Shown: positions 1 to 7,436 of the stretch, one piece after another | Numbering within the stretch: the stretch's first letter is position 1 | How the letters are laid out: each line of letters opens with the position of its first letter | NCBI GenBank assembly: GCA_963837325.1 | Contig: CAWIMV010000001.1 | Span: 310,001-374,000, forward strand | DNA: 64,000 bases | Direction: 5' to 3' | Source of the DNA: CAVQKZ01 sp963837325 | Lineage (GTDB): Bacteria; Actinomycetota; Actinomycetes; Mycobacteriales; Jatrophihabitantaceae | Program-made: the position numbers and the translations under genes | Notes under the pieces: generated by a model | What the model saw: the letters and a program-made list of their open reading frames with translations, nothing else | Database searches by the model: none | What the model was told of the DNA's origin: nothing

Positions 1-932
1 AGCGACAGTACGAGGGAGGTGCCGGTGAACCCGGCGAAGTACAGCAGAGCCAGCCCGAGTCCGCCGGAATAGCTGCGGATGCGGAACAGGCTGGTGTCGA
101 TCAGGGGGTGCCCACGTCGGCGCCCCGGGCCGCGCTCCCACCACACGAACACCGCGATCACCATTAGGGCCGGTGCGATGATCAGCAGCCGGCTGGCTTT
201 CCGGTCGGCGTCGTACTCGACGACGGGGAAGAGCACGCCGGCCAGCCCGACGGCCAGCAGCGCTGCTCCAGGCAGATCGAGGCGCCGGAACCCGGCGTGC
301 CCTTGATCGCGCAGCAGCAACCGCCAGGCCAAGACGAAGGCCAGCGTGCCGACCGGGACGTTGATCAGGAAGGTCAGGCGCCAGCCCAGCGTGGTTCCGC
401 CGATCGCGATGATGACGCCACCGAGCACCGGCCCGAGGGCCTGGGCCAGTCCGACGTTGAGGCCGATCAGCCCGAACGCCTTGCCCCGCTCGCGCAAGGG
501 GAACAGCTGTTGCACCAGTCCCGACACCTGCGGGTTGATCAGACCGCCGGACAGGCCCTGCAGCAGGCGCGCACCGAGCAGCACGGCCGGAGTGGGGGCC
601 AGCCCGGCCAGCAGGCTTGTCACGACGAAGCCGGCGATGCCGACGAGCAGCATGCGGCGCCGGCCACGATCGTCGCCCAGTCGGCCGGCGATGATGGGCA
701 CTATCCCGAAAGCCAAGGCGTAGCCCGATACGACCCACTGCTGCTGGGCGGCGTTCGCATGCAGCGTCGACCCGATCGACGGCAGGGCGACGTTGATGAT
801 GGTCGCATCAAGCAAAGTCATGAACAGCGCCGTCACGCAGACGCCGAGTACCAACCAGCGCCGCGGGTCGGGGTGCGCGCCTTCGTCGGCGACCGGACTG
901 GCCGACGGCAGCGGGCGACTCACACACTCCAT
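1..932 (-). CDS. MFS drug:H+ antiporter (DHA2/EmrB-QacA type), 3' part outside the window
   Basis: About 310 codons are visible, read from an ATG at 932 towards the left edge, where the gene is cut. The product is an inner-membrane proton-coupled exporter of the 14-helix family. Helix 1 carries LLDATIINVALPSI, typical of DHA2 members. The helix 2-3 loop carries the MFS motif RLGDDRGRRR, and a glycine-rich helix 5 region (ALGPVLGGVI) matches antiporter motif C. A GGCAGG stretch lies directly before the ATG, so the start is plausible but not certain. No regulator is adjacent on this side. Family assignment is secure; the substrate is unknown. Confidence 0.85.
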   Translation of the reverse strand, partial: MECVSRPLPSASPVADEGAHPDPRRWLVLGVCVTALFMTLLDATIINVALPSIGSTLHANAAQQQWVVSGYALAFGIVPIIAGRLGDDRGRRRMLLVGIAGFVVTSLLAGLAPTPAVLLGARLLQGLSGGLINPQVSGLVQQLFPLRERGKAFGLIGLNVGLAQALGPVLGGVIIAIGGTTLGWRLTFLINVPVGTLAFVLAWRLLLRDQGHAGFRRLDLPGAALLAVGLAGVLFPVVEYDADRKASRLLIIAPALMVIAVFVWWERGPGRRRGHPLIDTSLFRIRSYSGGLGLALLYFAGFTGTSLVLS

Positions 933-1099
933 CCTGCCGCGCCGGGTTGCGGCCGCCGATCAGGGGCGGTCGAGCGGGCCGCAGATCTATCGTGGGTAAT
1001 TATTTCCCCGGAAGCGGTTACGGCGGCCGGCCGGGTTTAGGCCGGCGCGGATGGGGGAATGAACGAGCCCTTATTGTCAACGGAATCGGGGCACCGATC

Positions 1100-1402
1100 A
1101 TGACTGACTACCAGAGCATGCCGGCCACATCGGAAGGCGCCGGGGCGCGGACCCGATCGAACGGACTGGCCATCGCTGGGATGGTGTGTGGCCTGGTCGG
1201 GTTGATTATCTTCGCCCCGATTCTTGGCCCGCTCGCGATCATCTTCGGAGGCGTGGGTCTGTCGCGGGCCAAGAGCGGAGCTCCGCACCGCAACATGGCC
1301 TTGGCCGGCATCATTCTGGGCGTCATCGACATCGTCTTATGGGTCGTCCTGCTCGTGGCCGTCAGCCACAACGGCGGCAGCATCTACTTCCGCGCCGGCT
1401 GA
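1100..1402 (+). CDS. Small DUF4190-type membrane protein (copy 1)
   Basis: This 100-residue protein has a short polar N-terminus and two hydrophobic helices separated by a basic loop with the sequence SRAKSGAPHRNMALAGI. This arrangement is typical of DUF4190 membrane proteins, whose function is unknown. The ATG at 1100 is preferred over upstream in-frame codons because the same start and leader are conserved in a second copy at 11993-12298. The two products are nearly identical through the helices. The gene is divergent from the MFS exporter and is followed by about 330 bases without a gene. Confidence 0.75.
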   Translation: MTDYQSMPATSEGAGARTRSNGLAIAGMVCGLVGLIIFAPILGPLAIIFGGVGLSRAKSGAPHRNMALAGIILGVIDIVLWVVLLVAVSHNGGSIYFRAG

Positions 1403-1519
1403 GCAATCCCCCGGCTCTGAGCGTCAAGGCTGGCCTGGCTGAATTTACTTCACTAAGGCTTGACAGGAACTATCTTCCATGGAAGACTTCGAATTGCGCC
1501 GATCGGGGGATCAAGCGCA

Positions 1520-1660
1520 AAGTCGGTCGGTCCGGGGGGACCTTCCGACAGCTCAGGGGGAACGGAACAGGTCGGTCGGGTTTTCAGGGGTCTCGATCGG
1601 CAGTGTCAAGCAGTGGTCGGTCGGGTCCGGGGGTCTCTATCGGCAGCGATGACAGGACAA
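1520..1660. repeat. Three imperfect direct repeats in a gene-free stretch
   Basis: The stretch 1403-1728 has no convincing gene. It contains three degenerate copies of a unit beginning GTCGGTCGG and followed by a G-run, starting at 1522, 1571 and 1616, so 49 and 45 bases apart. The last two copies also share GGTCTC(G/T)ATCGGCAG. The role is unknown. Confidence 0.5.
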
Positions 1661-1701
1661 ACTCAAGGCCCGCTCGTGCAGGATGACGAGCGGGCCTGAG
1701 T
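1661..1701. terminator. Strong hairpin, likely bidirectional terminator
   Basis: ACTCA-A-GGCCCGCTCGT pairs with ACGAGCGGGCC-TGAGT across an 8-base loop, giving a stem of about 16 pairs with one bulged base. It sits between the + strand DUF4190 gene and the 3' end of the - strand gene at 1729, so it can serve both. It lacks a clean T-tract, as is usual in GC-rich actinobacteria. Confidence 0.65.
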
Positions 1702-1728
1702 CCGTCTCGGGCCCAGTGCGGTCGGTGG

Positions 1729-2091
1729 CTAATGCGCCGCGGCCGCCCGCTCGGCCAGTGCGTCCAGCACGGCCACCTGCGCAGCCGGAACCTCGACGTC
1801 CAGCGTCACCACCCCGTCGTGGCTGGACACGCCGAAGGTGAAGAAAGAGCAGCAATGCGATTCCTTGTCCGCGAGCGTCTGCACCGTCCGGGCGACCGAG
1901 GAGTCCCCGGGCAGTCGCAGTTGCAGGCGAGCCGGCCCGCGGCGGTCGATCGTCGTTACTGACGCGAACAATGCATCGAATTCCGCCAGCCGCGTCGGCC
2001 GTTCCACAGTTGGCAGCGTGCAGGCTCGCGGCACCCAGTCAGGCGCATTCTCGTGCGCTGAGTCGGGTCGGGGTGAGGCTGGTGTGGACAC
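1729..2091 (-). CDS. Conserved hypothetical protein with a CCSFF cysteine motif
   Basis: The protein is 120 residues long, taking the GTG at 2091 as start. No ATG is available, and longer readings would run through the divergent exporter gene. The mid-region contains WVPRACTLPTVERPTRLAEFDALF, and the C-terminal half contains KESHCCSFFTF followed by a small beta-rich segment. A vicinal Cys-Cys pair before FFTF occurs in small actinobacterial proteins and in domains attached to some metal-responsive regulators. A metal or thiol role is therefore possible, but I do not assign one. The gene is divergent from the exporter-MarR operon, and a MarR-box-like sequence overlaps its start codon. Confidence 0.6.
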   Translation of the reverse strand: MSTPASPRPDSAHENAPDWVPRACTLPTVERPTRLAEFDALFASVTTIDRRGPARLQLRLPGDSSVARTVQTLADKESHCCSFFTFGVSSHDGVVTLDVEVPAAQVAVLDALAERAAAAH

Positions 2092-2167
2092 AACTCCACG
2101 GTAAGCCAATATCTCGGCACGGGCGGATGGGCGGTGAACGAACCGCCACAGCGAATTGTTGTGTAGA

Positions 2168-2191
2168 TATAATAGTTGTATGGGCACAACT
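2168..2191 (+). promoter_or_regulatory. -10 box and MarR-type operator overlapping a leaderless start
   Basis: A perfect TATAAT lies at 2168-2173, six bases before the ATG at 2180. Transcription should therefore begin at or next to the start codon. The perfect inverted repeat AGTTGT-6-ACAACT at 2174-2191 spans the start codon and is a natural site for the MarR protein encoded downstream. No good -35 is visible. Confidence 0.6.
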
Positions 2192-3673
2192 AACAGGTCG
2201 GCGGCCGAGCTGAGCCGCAACCGCCGCCTGCTGATTCTGGGCATCTGCTGCCTGAGCCTCCTACTCGTCGGCATGGACATCACGATCGTCAACGTCGCGT
2301 TGCCGTCCATCCGCGCCGACCTGCACGCCTCCGTATCGGGGCTGCAATGGACCATCGACGCGTACACCGTGGTGCTGGCCAGCCTGCTGATCCTGTCCGG
2401 CTCCACTGCAGATCGGCTCGGCCGGCGGCGAACCTTTCAAGTGGGCCTGGTGCTGTTCACGCTGGGCTCGTTGCTCTGCAGTCTTGCGCCCGGACTGGGT
2501 TGGCTCGTCGGCTTCCGGATGCTGCAGGCCGTCGGTGGCTCGATGCTCAACCCGGTGGCCATGTCGATCATCACCAACGTCTTCACCAAGCCACGCGAGC
2601 GGGCTCGAGCAATCGGGGTCTACGGCGGTGCGGTTGGCATCAGCCTCGGGGTTGGCCCGGTACTTGGCGGCACGCTGGTCGATTCGATCGGCTGGCGCTC
2701 GATTTTTTGGATCAACGTGCCGATCGGCATCACGGCCTTCGTCCTCGCCGGGATCTTCGTCCCGGAGTCCAAGGCCGAGCGGGCCAGGCGAATCGACCTG
2801 GTGGGACAGCTCCTCGTGGTCGTGGTGTTGTTGTCCTTGACGTACGCCATCATCGAGGCGCCTCGAGCAGGTAATGCGCTGGAGATCTGGGGGTTGGCCG
2901 GCCTGTGCGTCGCGGCATTGCTCGCGCTGCTGCGCTACGAATCCCGCCGCGCCGACCCGCTGATCGAACTCGGCTTCTTCCGCAGTGTCCCGTTCTCTGG
3001 CGCGACCGTGACCGCCGTCTGTGCCCTCGGTGCGTTCAGCGCCTTTCTCTTCCTGAACACCCTCTACCTGCAAGACGTCCGGGGTCTGAGCGCTTCGCGG
3101 GCCGGGCTGTTCCTGCTACCGATGGCGGCGACGGTCGCCGTGTTCGCGCCAATCTCTGGCCGGATCGTGGGCAACCGCGGCCCCCGAATCCCGCTGCTAC
3201 TTGCCGGCGGGGCCATGTTCGCCGGCGTGCTCCCACTGACCGGGCTCACCGATCACCTCGGCTACGGCTGGCTGCTGACCTGCTATCTGGTGTTCGGGCT
3301 CGGCTTCGGCATGGTCAACGCTCCGATCACGAATGCCGCGGTTTCGGGAATGCCGCGCAGCCAGGCCGGCGTGGCCGCCGCGGTCGCGTCCACCAGCCGT
3401 CAGGTCGGCGCGTCCCTCGGCGTCGCAATCGTCGGCGCCGTGGTCAGCAGCGGGGCCGGAACCAACATCCGCGCCGAGTTTTCGCGGGCCAGCCATCCGG
3501 GTTGGTGGATCGTGGTCGGATACAGCGCGGCCGTGTTCGGCCTGGGATTGGTGACGACCAGTCGATGGGCGGCCCGGTCCGCGGCAAACGTGGCCAACCT
3601 GCTCGACGGCGATGGCGACGGCGACGCCAACGCCGCGCGGCCGACCGGGGGAGTTGCCATGATGACTCGATGA
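2180..3673 (+). CDS. MFS drug exporter (DHA2, 14-helix)
   Basis: This 497-residue inner-membrane exporter has helix 1 with GMDITIVNVALPSI, the loop motif ADRLGRRRTFQ, and motif C GVGPVLGGTLVDSIGW. Hydrophobic segments continue to the C-terminus, the full length of a DHA2 transporter. The ATG at 2180 was chosen over the codon at 2156 because the -10 box sits immediately upstream of it. The stop overlaps the start of the MarR gene (ATGA), so the two are translationally coupled. That arrangement points to an effector-inducible efflux unit. The substrate cannot be inferred. Confidence 0.9.
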   Translation: MGTTNRSAAELSRNRRLLILGICCLSLLLVGMDITIVNVALPSIRADLHASVSGLQWTIDAYTVVLASLLILSGSTADRLGRRRTFQVGLVLFTLGSLLCSLAPGLGWLVGFRMLQAVGGSMLNPVAMSIITNVFTKPRERARAIGVYGGAVGISLGVGPVLGGTLVDSIGWRSIFWINVPIGITAFVLAGIFVPESKAERARRIDLVGQLLVVVVLLSLTYAIIEAPRAGNALEIWGLAGLCVAALLALLRYESRRADPLIELGFFRSVPFSGATVTAVCALGAFSAFLFLNTLYLQDVRGLSASRAGLFLLPMAATVAVFAPISGRIVGNRGPRIPLLLAGGAMFAGVLPLTGLTDHLGYGWLLTCYLVFGLGFGMVNAPITNAAVSGMPRSQAGVAAAVASTSRQVGASLGVAIVGAVVSSGAGTNIRAEFSRASHPGWWIVVGYSAAVFGLGLVTTSRWAARSAANVANLLDGDGDGDANAARPTGGVAMMTR

Positions 3674-4125
3674 GCGGCGAGACGGATCCGGCCACCCTTG
3701 CCTGGCGATCGATGCGAAGCCTCGTGCTTGACCTACACGACCGCCGCGCGGCCGTGTCCGACGAAATCGGGATGACGTATCTACGGGCCAAGGCGCTCAG
3801 GCAGTTGGCGCGTGGGCCGCTGCCGATGCGCGAGCTCGGCGCTGCGCTCACCACCGATGCGCCCTATACGACTGTCATGGTCGACGATCTCGAGCGGCGC
3901 GGCCTGGTCGAACGGCAGGCCAATCCGGCTGACCGTCGCTCGAAGCTGGTCCGGATCACCGCGGCCGGTCGTGCGGTGGCGCGCAGGGCCGATCAGATCC
4001 AGTCGGCGCCGCCGGCCGCACTCGCCACGCTGAGTGCCGTTGAACTGGCAACGCTGGAACGGACCTTGCGGCGGCTGGTCGAGGCGTCGGAGGCGGCGCC
4101 GACTGACGGCGATCAACTGCGCTGA
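3670..4125 (+). CDS. MarR-family transcriptional regulator
   Basis: The protein has 151 residues with a winged helix-turn-helix. MRELGAALTTDAPYTTVMVDDLERRGLVER is recognisable as helices 3-4 and the start of the wing, followed by the conserved wing motif DRRSKLVRIT. The start overlaps the exporter stop by four bases. As a MarR protein it should bind the inverted repeat at the exporter promoter and release it when a ligand binds. Its 3' end faces the helicase gene on the other strand, 20 bases away. Confidence 0.88.
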   Translation: MSGETDPATLAWRSMRSLVLDLHDRRAAVSDEIGMTYLRAKALRQLARGPLPMRELGAALTTDAPYTTVMVDDLERRGLVERQANPADRRSKLVRITAAGRAVARRADQIQSAPPAALATLSAVELATLERTLRRLVEASEAAPTDGDQLR

Positions 4126-4144
4126 CGGGCGCGCTGCTGCGGCG

Positions 4145-6154
4145 CTATCGGAAGAGGTGTTCCAGGTCCGGTATCGGCACGCGGGCAAGCGTAGCCGTCG
4201 CCGCCTCGCGGGCTACGGCAGCGCTGTGTTCGTGCACGTCGAGGACTGCGACGGCCTCGGCAGTGAGAAACCGGCTGGCCTTGGCGTACACCTGTCGGGC
4301 CCGGTAGCTGTTCCAGTCGGTGGGCATGCGACTGGGCGTATAGATCGTCAGGGTGTCACGCGCACGGGTGACGGCGACATAGAACAGCCGCTGTTCCTCG
4401 TCGAGCCCGTCGTCGTCGCCGAGGGCCATATCAGAGGGGAACGCGCCATCTACCCCGTGGATGAGGTGGACCGCGGTCCATTCCAGTCCCTTGGCCGAGT
4501 GCACGGTCGACAGGGTGAGATAGTCCTCGTCGCGATTCGGCGCCTGGGCGTAGTCGGCGCTGGAGGAGCCGGGGTCGAGGGTGAGCTCGGCGACGAACTC
4601 GGAGAGGTCGCGGTGGCTGGCGGCGGCGGAGCCGATGCGTTCCACGTCTTCGATGCGGGCGTGCCAGTCGGTGTAGTGGGCGCGGACCAGCGGACCGATG
4701 GCAGCGACGCAGGCGGCCGCCCGGTCGGCGGCCACATCGGTCGCCCGCGCCCGGGTCAGGTGGCCAAGCGTCGCGGCCAGCGCGGTGCGGGCCTTCTCGG
4801 GCGCCGCCGCGACGATCTCGTTGGTATCGGGTGCATCTCCGGCGAGGACGAGCGGGGTGAGGGCCCGAGCGGTGGCCTTCCCGATGCTGCGGTGCAGGCA
4901 GAGCAGCCGGTACCAGGCCAGCTCGTCGTGCGCATTCGTGCTCACCCGCAGAGCAGCGACGAGATCGCGGACATGCGCGGTGTCGAGGAAGCGGATGCCG
5001 CCGAACTTCACGTAGGGAATGTTGCGGATCGCGAGCTCGACTTCGAGGGCGTTGCTATGGCTGCCGGCGCGCATCAGCACCGCCTGCTCGCGCAGTGCCA
5101 ACCCGTCCTGCTGCGCGCGCAGCACGGCGTCGGCGACGATGCGGGCCTCGGTGTCGGCATCGTCGCACCGCACCAGCACCGGCCGGTTTGGCCGCTGGAC
5201 CTCGCGGTCGGCGGTCAGCTGCAGGCGGGTGTCGCCCTCGCCGGGGCGAACGATGTTGGCCAGGTCGAGCACCGGCTGCACTGAGCGGAAGTTGCGCTGC
5301 AGCCGCACCAGCGTCGTTCCGGGTAGGCGCGGCAATAGTTCTTCCAGGTGCGAACCGCTGGCGCCCCGAAACCCGTAGATCGCCTGCGCGTCGTCGCCGA
5401 CCACCGTCAGGCCGGTGCCCGCGGGGCACAGTCCGGTGACGATGTCGACCTGGGCGCGGTTGACGTCCTGGTACTCATCGACCAGCACCCAGTCCCAGCG
5501 CCGGCGCAGCTTCTCACCGATGTCCGGGTCGGCCAGCAGCCGGACCCAGCACAGCAGCAGGTCGTCGAAATCCAACAATCCCTGCCGGCGCTTGCGGGTC
5601 ATGAACGCCCGGAACAGGCCGAGGATCTGCTCGCTGAGGTGTACGAAGTTCGGCATCTCGGCAGCAATGACCTCGCGGGCCGGACGCTCGTTGCTGACCG
5701 TCCGGGAGAACAACTCGGCCAGCTTCTGACTGCTCGGAAACCGGGTTCCGGTGCCGGTGAGGTCGTGCTCTTCACGCAGTAGGTCCATCAGGCCCACGAC
5801 GTCTTGCGGGTCCAGCAACGTCACCGCCGGCAGGCCGAGCGCGCCCGCGTATTCGCTGACCAATCGGTGCGCGACCGCGTGGAACGTTCCGCTCCACAGC
5901 CGCTGCGCCGCTCGCGGGTCGCCGCACAGGGCCGCCGCCCGTGACGTCATCGACGCGGCCGCCCGCCGGGTGAACGTCAATAGCAGCACCCGCTCGGGCT
6001 TGACCCCGGCATCGAGCAGGCGCGCGACCCGCGCCGTCAACATCCGCGTCTTACCCGTCCCGGCACCGGCTACGACCACCAGTGGACCCGACCCGTGCTC
6101 TACGGCAGCGAGCTGGGCCGCCTCCAGCCCATCGGCCCAGCCGCTATCAAACAT
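4145..6154 (-). CDS. UvrD/PcrA-family superfamily 1A DNA helicase
   Basis: The 669-residue protein carries the SF1A motifs in order: Walker A GAGTGKT (residues 30-36), TFTRRAAASM (Ia), the Walker B region VDEYQDVNRAQ, motif III VVGDDAQAIYGFRGAS, motif IV LQRNFRS, motif V TVHSAKGLEWTAVH and motif VI FYVAVTRARDTL. It should unwind DNA 3' to 5' in repair or restart. At about 670 residues it is shorter than PcrA or UvrD1, so it is probably a secondary paralogue. The ATG at 6154 is seven bases downstream of a TAGAAT box, which suggests a leaderless mRNA. Confidence 0.88.
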   Translation of the reverse strand: MFDSGWADGLEAAQLAAVEHGSGPLVVVAGAGTGKTRMLTARVARLLDAGVKPERVLLLTFTRRAAASMTSRAAALCGDPRAAQRLWSGTFHAVAHRLVSEYAGALGLPAVTLLDPQDVVGLMDLLREEHDLTGTGTRFPSSQKLAELFSRTVSNERPAREVIAAEMPNFVHLSEQILGLFRAFMTRKRRQGLLDFDDLLLCWVRLLADPDIGEKLRRRWDWVLVDEYQDVNRAQVDIVTGLCPAGTGLTVVGDDAQAIYGFRGASGSHLEELLPRLPGTTLVRLQRNFRSVQPVLDLANIVRPGEGDTRLQLTADREVQRPNRPVLVRCDDADTEARIVADAVLRAQQDGLALREQAVLMRAGSHSNALEVELAIRNIPYVKFGGIRFLDTAHVRDLVAALRVSTNAHDELAWYRLLCLHRSIGKATARALTPLVLAGDAPDTNEIVAAAPEKARTALAATLGHLTRARATDVAADRAAACVAAIGPLVRAHYTDWHARIEDVERIGSAAASHRDLSEFVAELTLDPGSSSADYAQAPNRDEDYLTLSTVHSAKGLEWTAVHLIHGVDGAFPSDMALGDDDGLDEEQRLFYVAVTRARDTLTIYTPSRMPTDWNSYRARQVYAKASRFLTAEAVAVLDVHEHSAAVAREAATATLARVPIPDLEHLFR

Positions 6155-6259
6155 GTGCGCGATTCTATGCCCGCCGGCGCCCGGGACGGCTGAACCGCAC
6201 GGCGAGTCCAACCTGCCGCCCGCCCAGACGCAGCCGTCAGCAGCTGGCCGCCGTAGCTG

Positions 6260-7264
6260 TTAGGCGCTCAAACCGGTGACCACCGTGGTTGGGACCACGG
6301 TGCCGGGTTCGCCAGTGGGTCCGTGCTCGATCTCGCGGGCGACGCGGGCGACCAGCGCGTTGATGATTTCGGTTAGCGGGATGCGCATAGCGGTGAGCGG
6401 TATCGGGATCTGCCACGGCACGGGCCCGCCGACGTCGATGGTGGTGAGGGCGATGTCGGTGCCGACGGCGAGTCCCATCGACGTGGCGGCTTGGTACGCG
6501 GCGGCGGCAGCCCGGTCGGTGCCGCCCACGAGGACCGAGGGGCGCTGGTTTCGGCTGAACATCTGACGTAGGGCCGGTCCGATGTGTTCAGGCGAACCCG
6601 CGACGACTGCCGAGTCGGCCAGCCGCAGGCCATGGTGCGCCAATCTGGCTCGGACTCCGGCGAGGCGTTCGCGTATCCAGTAGCGGCTGCCCGCTTCACC
6701 CACGTATCCGAACCGCCGGTGACCTTGCTCGACGAGGTAGTCGATCAGCGGCGCGATACTGGTGAAGTTGTCGATGTCGACCCACGTTTGCGGCAGGTCG
6801 GGTGCCGTGCGCCCCATCGCTGCGAACGGCAGGCCGAGTTCGGCGAGGATGCGGGGAGGCATCTCGATGACCGAACTGTGCGACAGGACGAAACCGTCGA
6901 CGGTCCGCTTGGCGGCGGTGTCGCGAAAGGCGGCCGGATCGTCTCCTGGCGAGGCGAAGACGAGCACCTCGTACCCGTGCGGGGCCGCCGCCACCACCAG
7001 CTCGCGCAGGAACGTGATGCCGATCGGGTTCCGGAAGTCCAGTTCCTCTTCGGACAGGTAGTACCCGAGGCGCATGGTTCGTCGCAGGCGCAGGTTCCGG
7101 GCAGTTGCGTTCGGCTGGTACCCCAGTTGTTCCATCGCGCTGAGCACGCGCTGCCGGGTCGCTTCGGTGTAACCGCTGCTTTGGTTGACCACGTTGGACA
7201 CGGTCTGGACGGAGACGCCGGCGTGCCTGGCCACATCGGCAAGGCGAGCAGGACGAACCGGCAT
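6260..7264 (-). CDS. LacI-family transcriptional regulator
   Basis: The protein is 334 residues from the ATG at 7264. The longer reading to 7345 adds only a low-complexity tail ahead of the DNA-binding domain. The N-terminus is a canonical LacI headpiece (RLADVARHAGVSVQTVSNVVN) and hinge helix (YQPNATARNLR), followed by a periplasmic-binding-protein-like sensor domain. It is divergent from the secreted GH31 gene at 7437, so control of that gene by a sugar effector is the simple reading. Candidate operators lie in the shared 170-base gap. Confidence 0.85.
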   Translation of the reverse strand: MPVRPARLADVARHAGVSVQTVSNVVNQSSGYTEATRQRVLSAMEQLGYQPNATARNLRLRRTMRLGYYLSEEELDFRNPIGITFLRELVVAAAPHGYEVLVFASPGDDPAAFRDTAAKRTVDGFVLSHSSVIEMPPRILAELGLPFAAMGRTAPDLPQTWVDIDNFTSIAPLIDYLVEQGHRRFGYVGEAGSRYWIRERLAGVRARLAHHGLRLADSAVVAGSPEHIGPALRQMFSRNQRPSVLVGGTDRAAAAAYQAATSMGLAVGTDIALTTIDVGGPVPWQIPIPLTAMRIPLTEIINALVARVAREIEHGPTGEPGTVVPTTVVTGLSA

Positions 7265-7324
7265 GACCAGTGCTCCTGCCTTCGTCGGGACGGCCGCGGC
7301 GGCACCGTCGTCTCGAGACGAGCC

Positions 7325-7385
7325 TTGACAGGCTTTCGCCGGCATTGTATTCGTATTGTCACACTTTAACGTTCAAGCGCCGCTT
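7325..7385 (+). promoter_or_regulatory. Candidate promoter and LacI-type operator for the GH31 gene
   Basis: A TTGACA hexamer lies at 7325-7330 with a weak -10 about 17 bases on. TTTAACGTTCAA at 7365-7376 is a near-palindrome centred on CG, the usual LacI-family centre. AAGCGCCGCTT at 7375-7385 is a second short palindrome. Neither site has been tested. Confidence 0.4.
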
Positions 7386-7436
7386 CGACGGCCCAGCCCC
7401 GGTCGCAGGTCTCGGCCCCCGCACGAGGAGCACATG

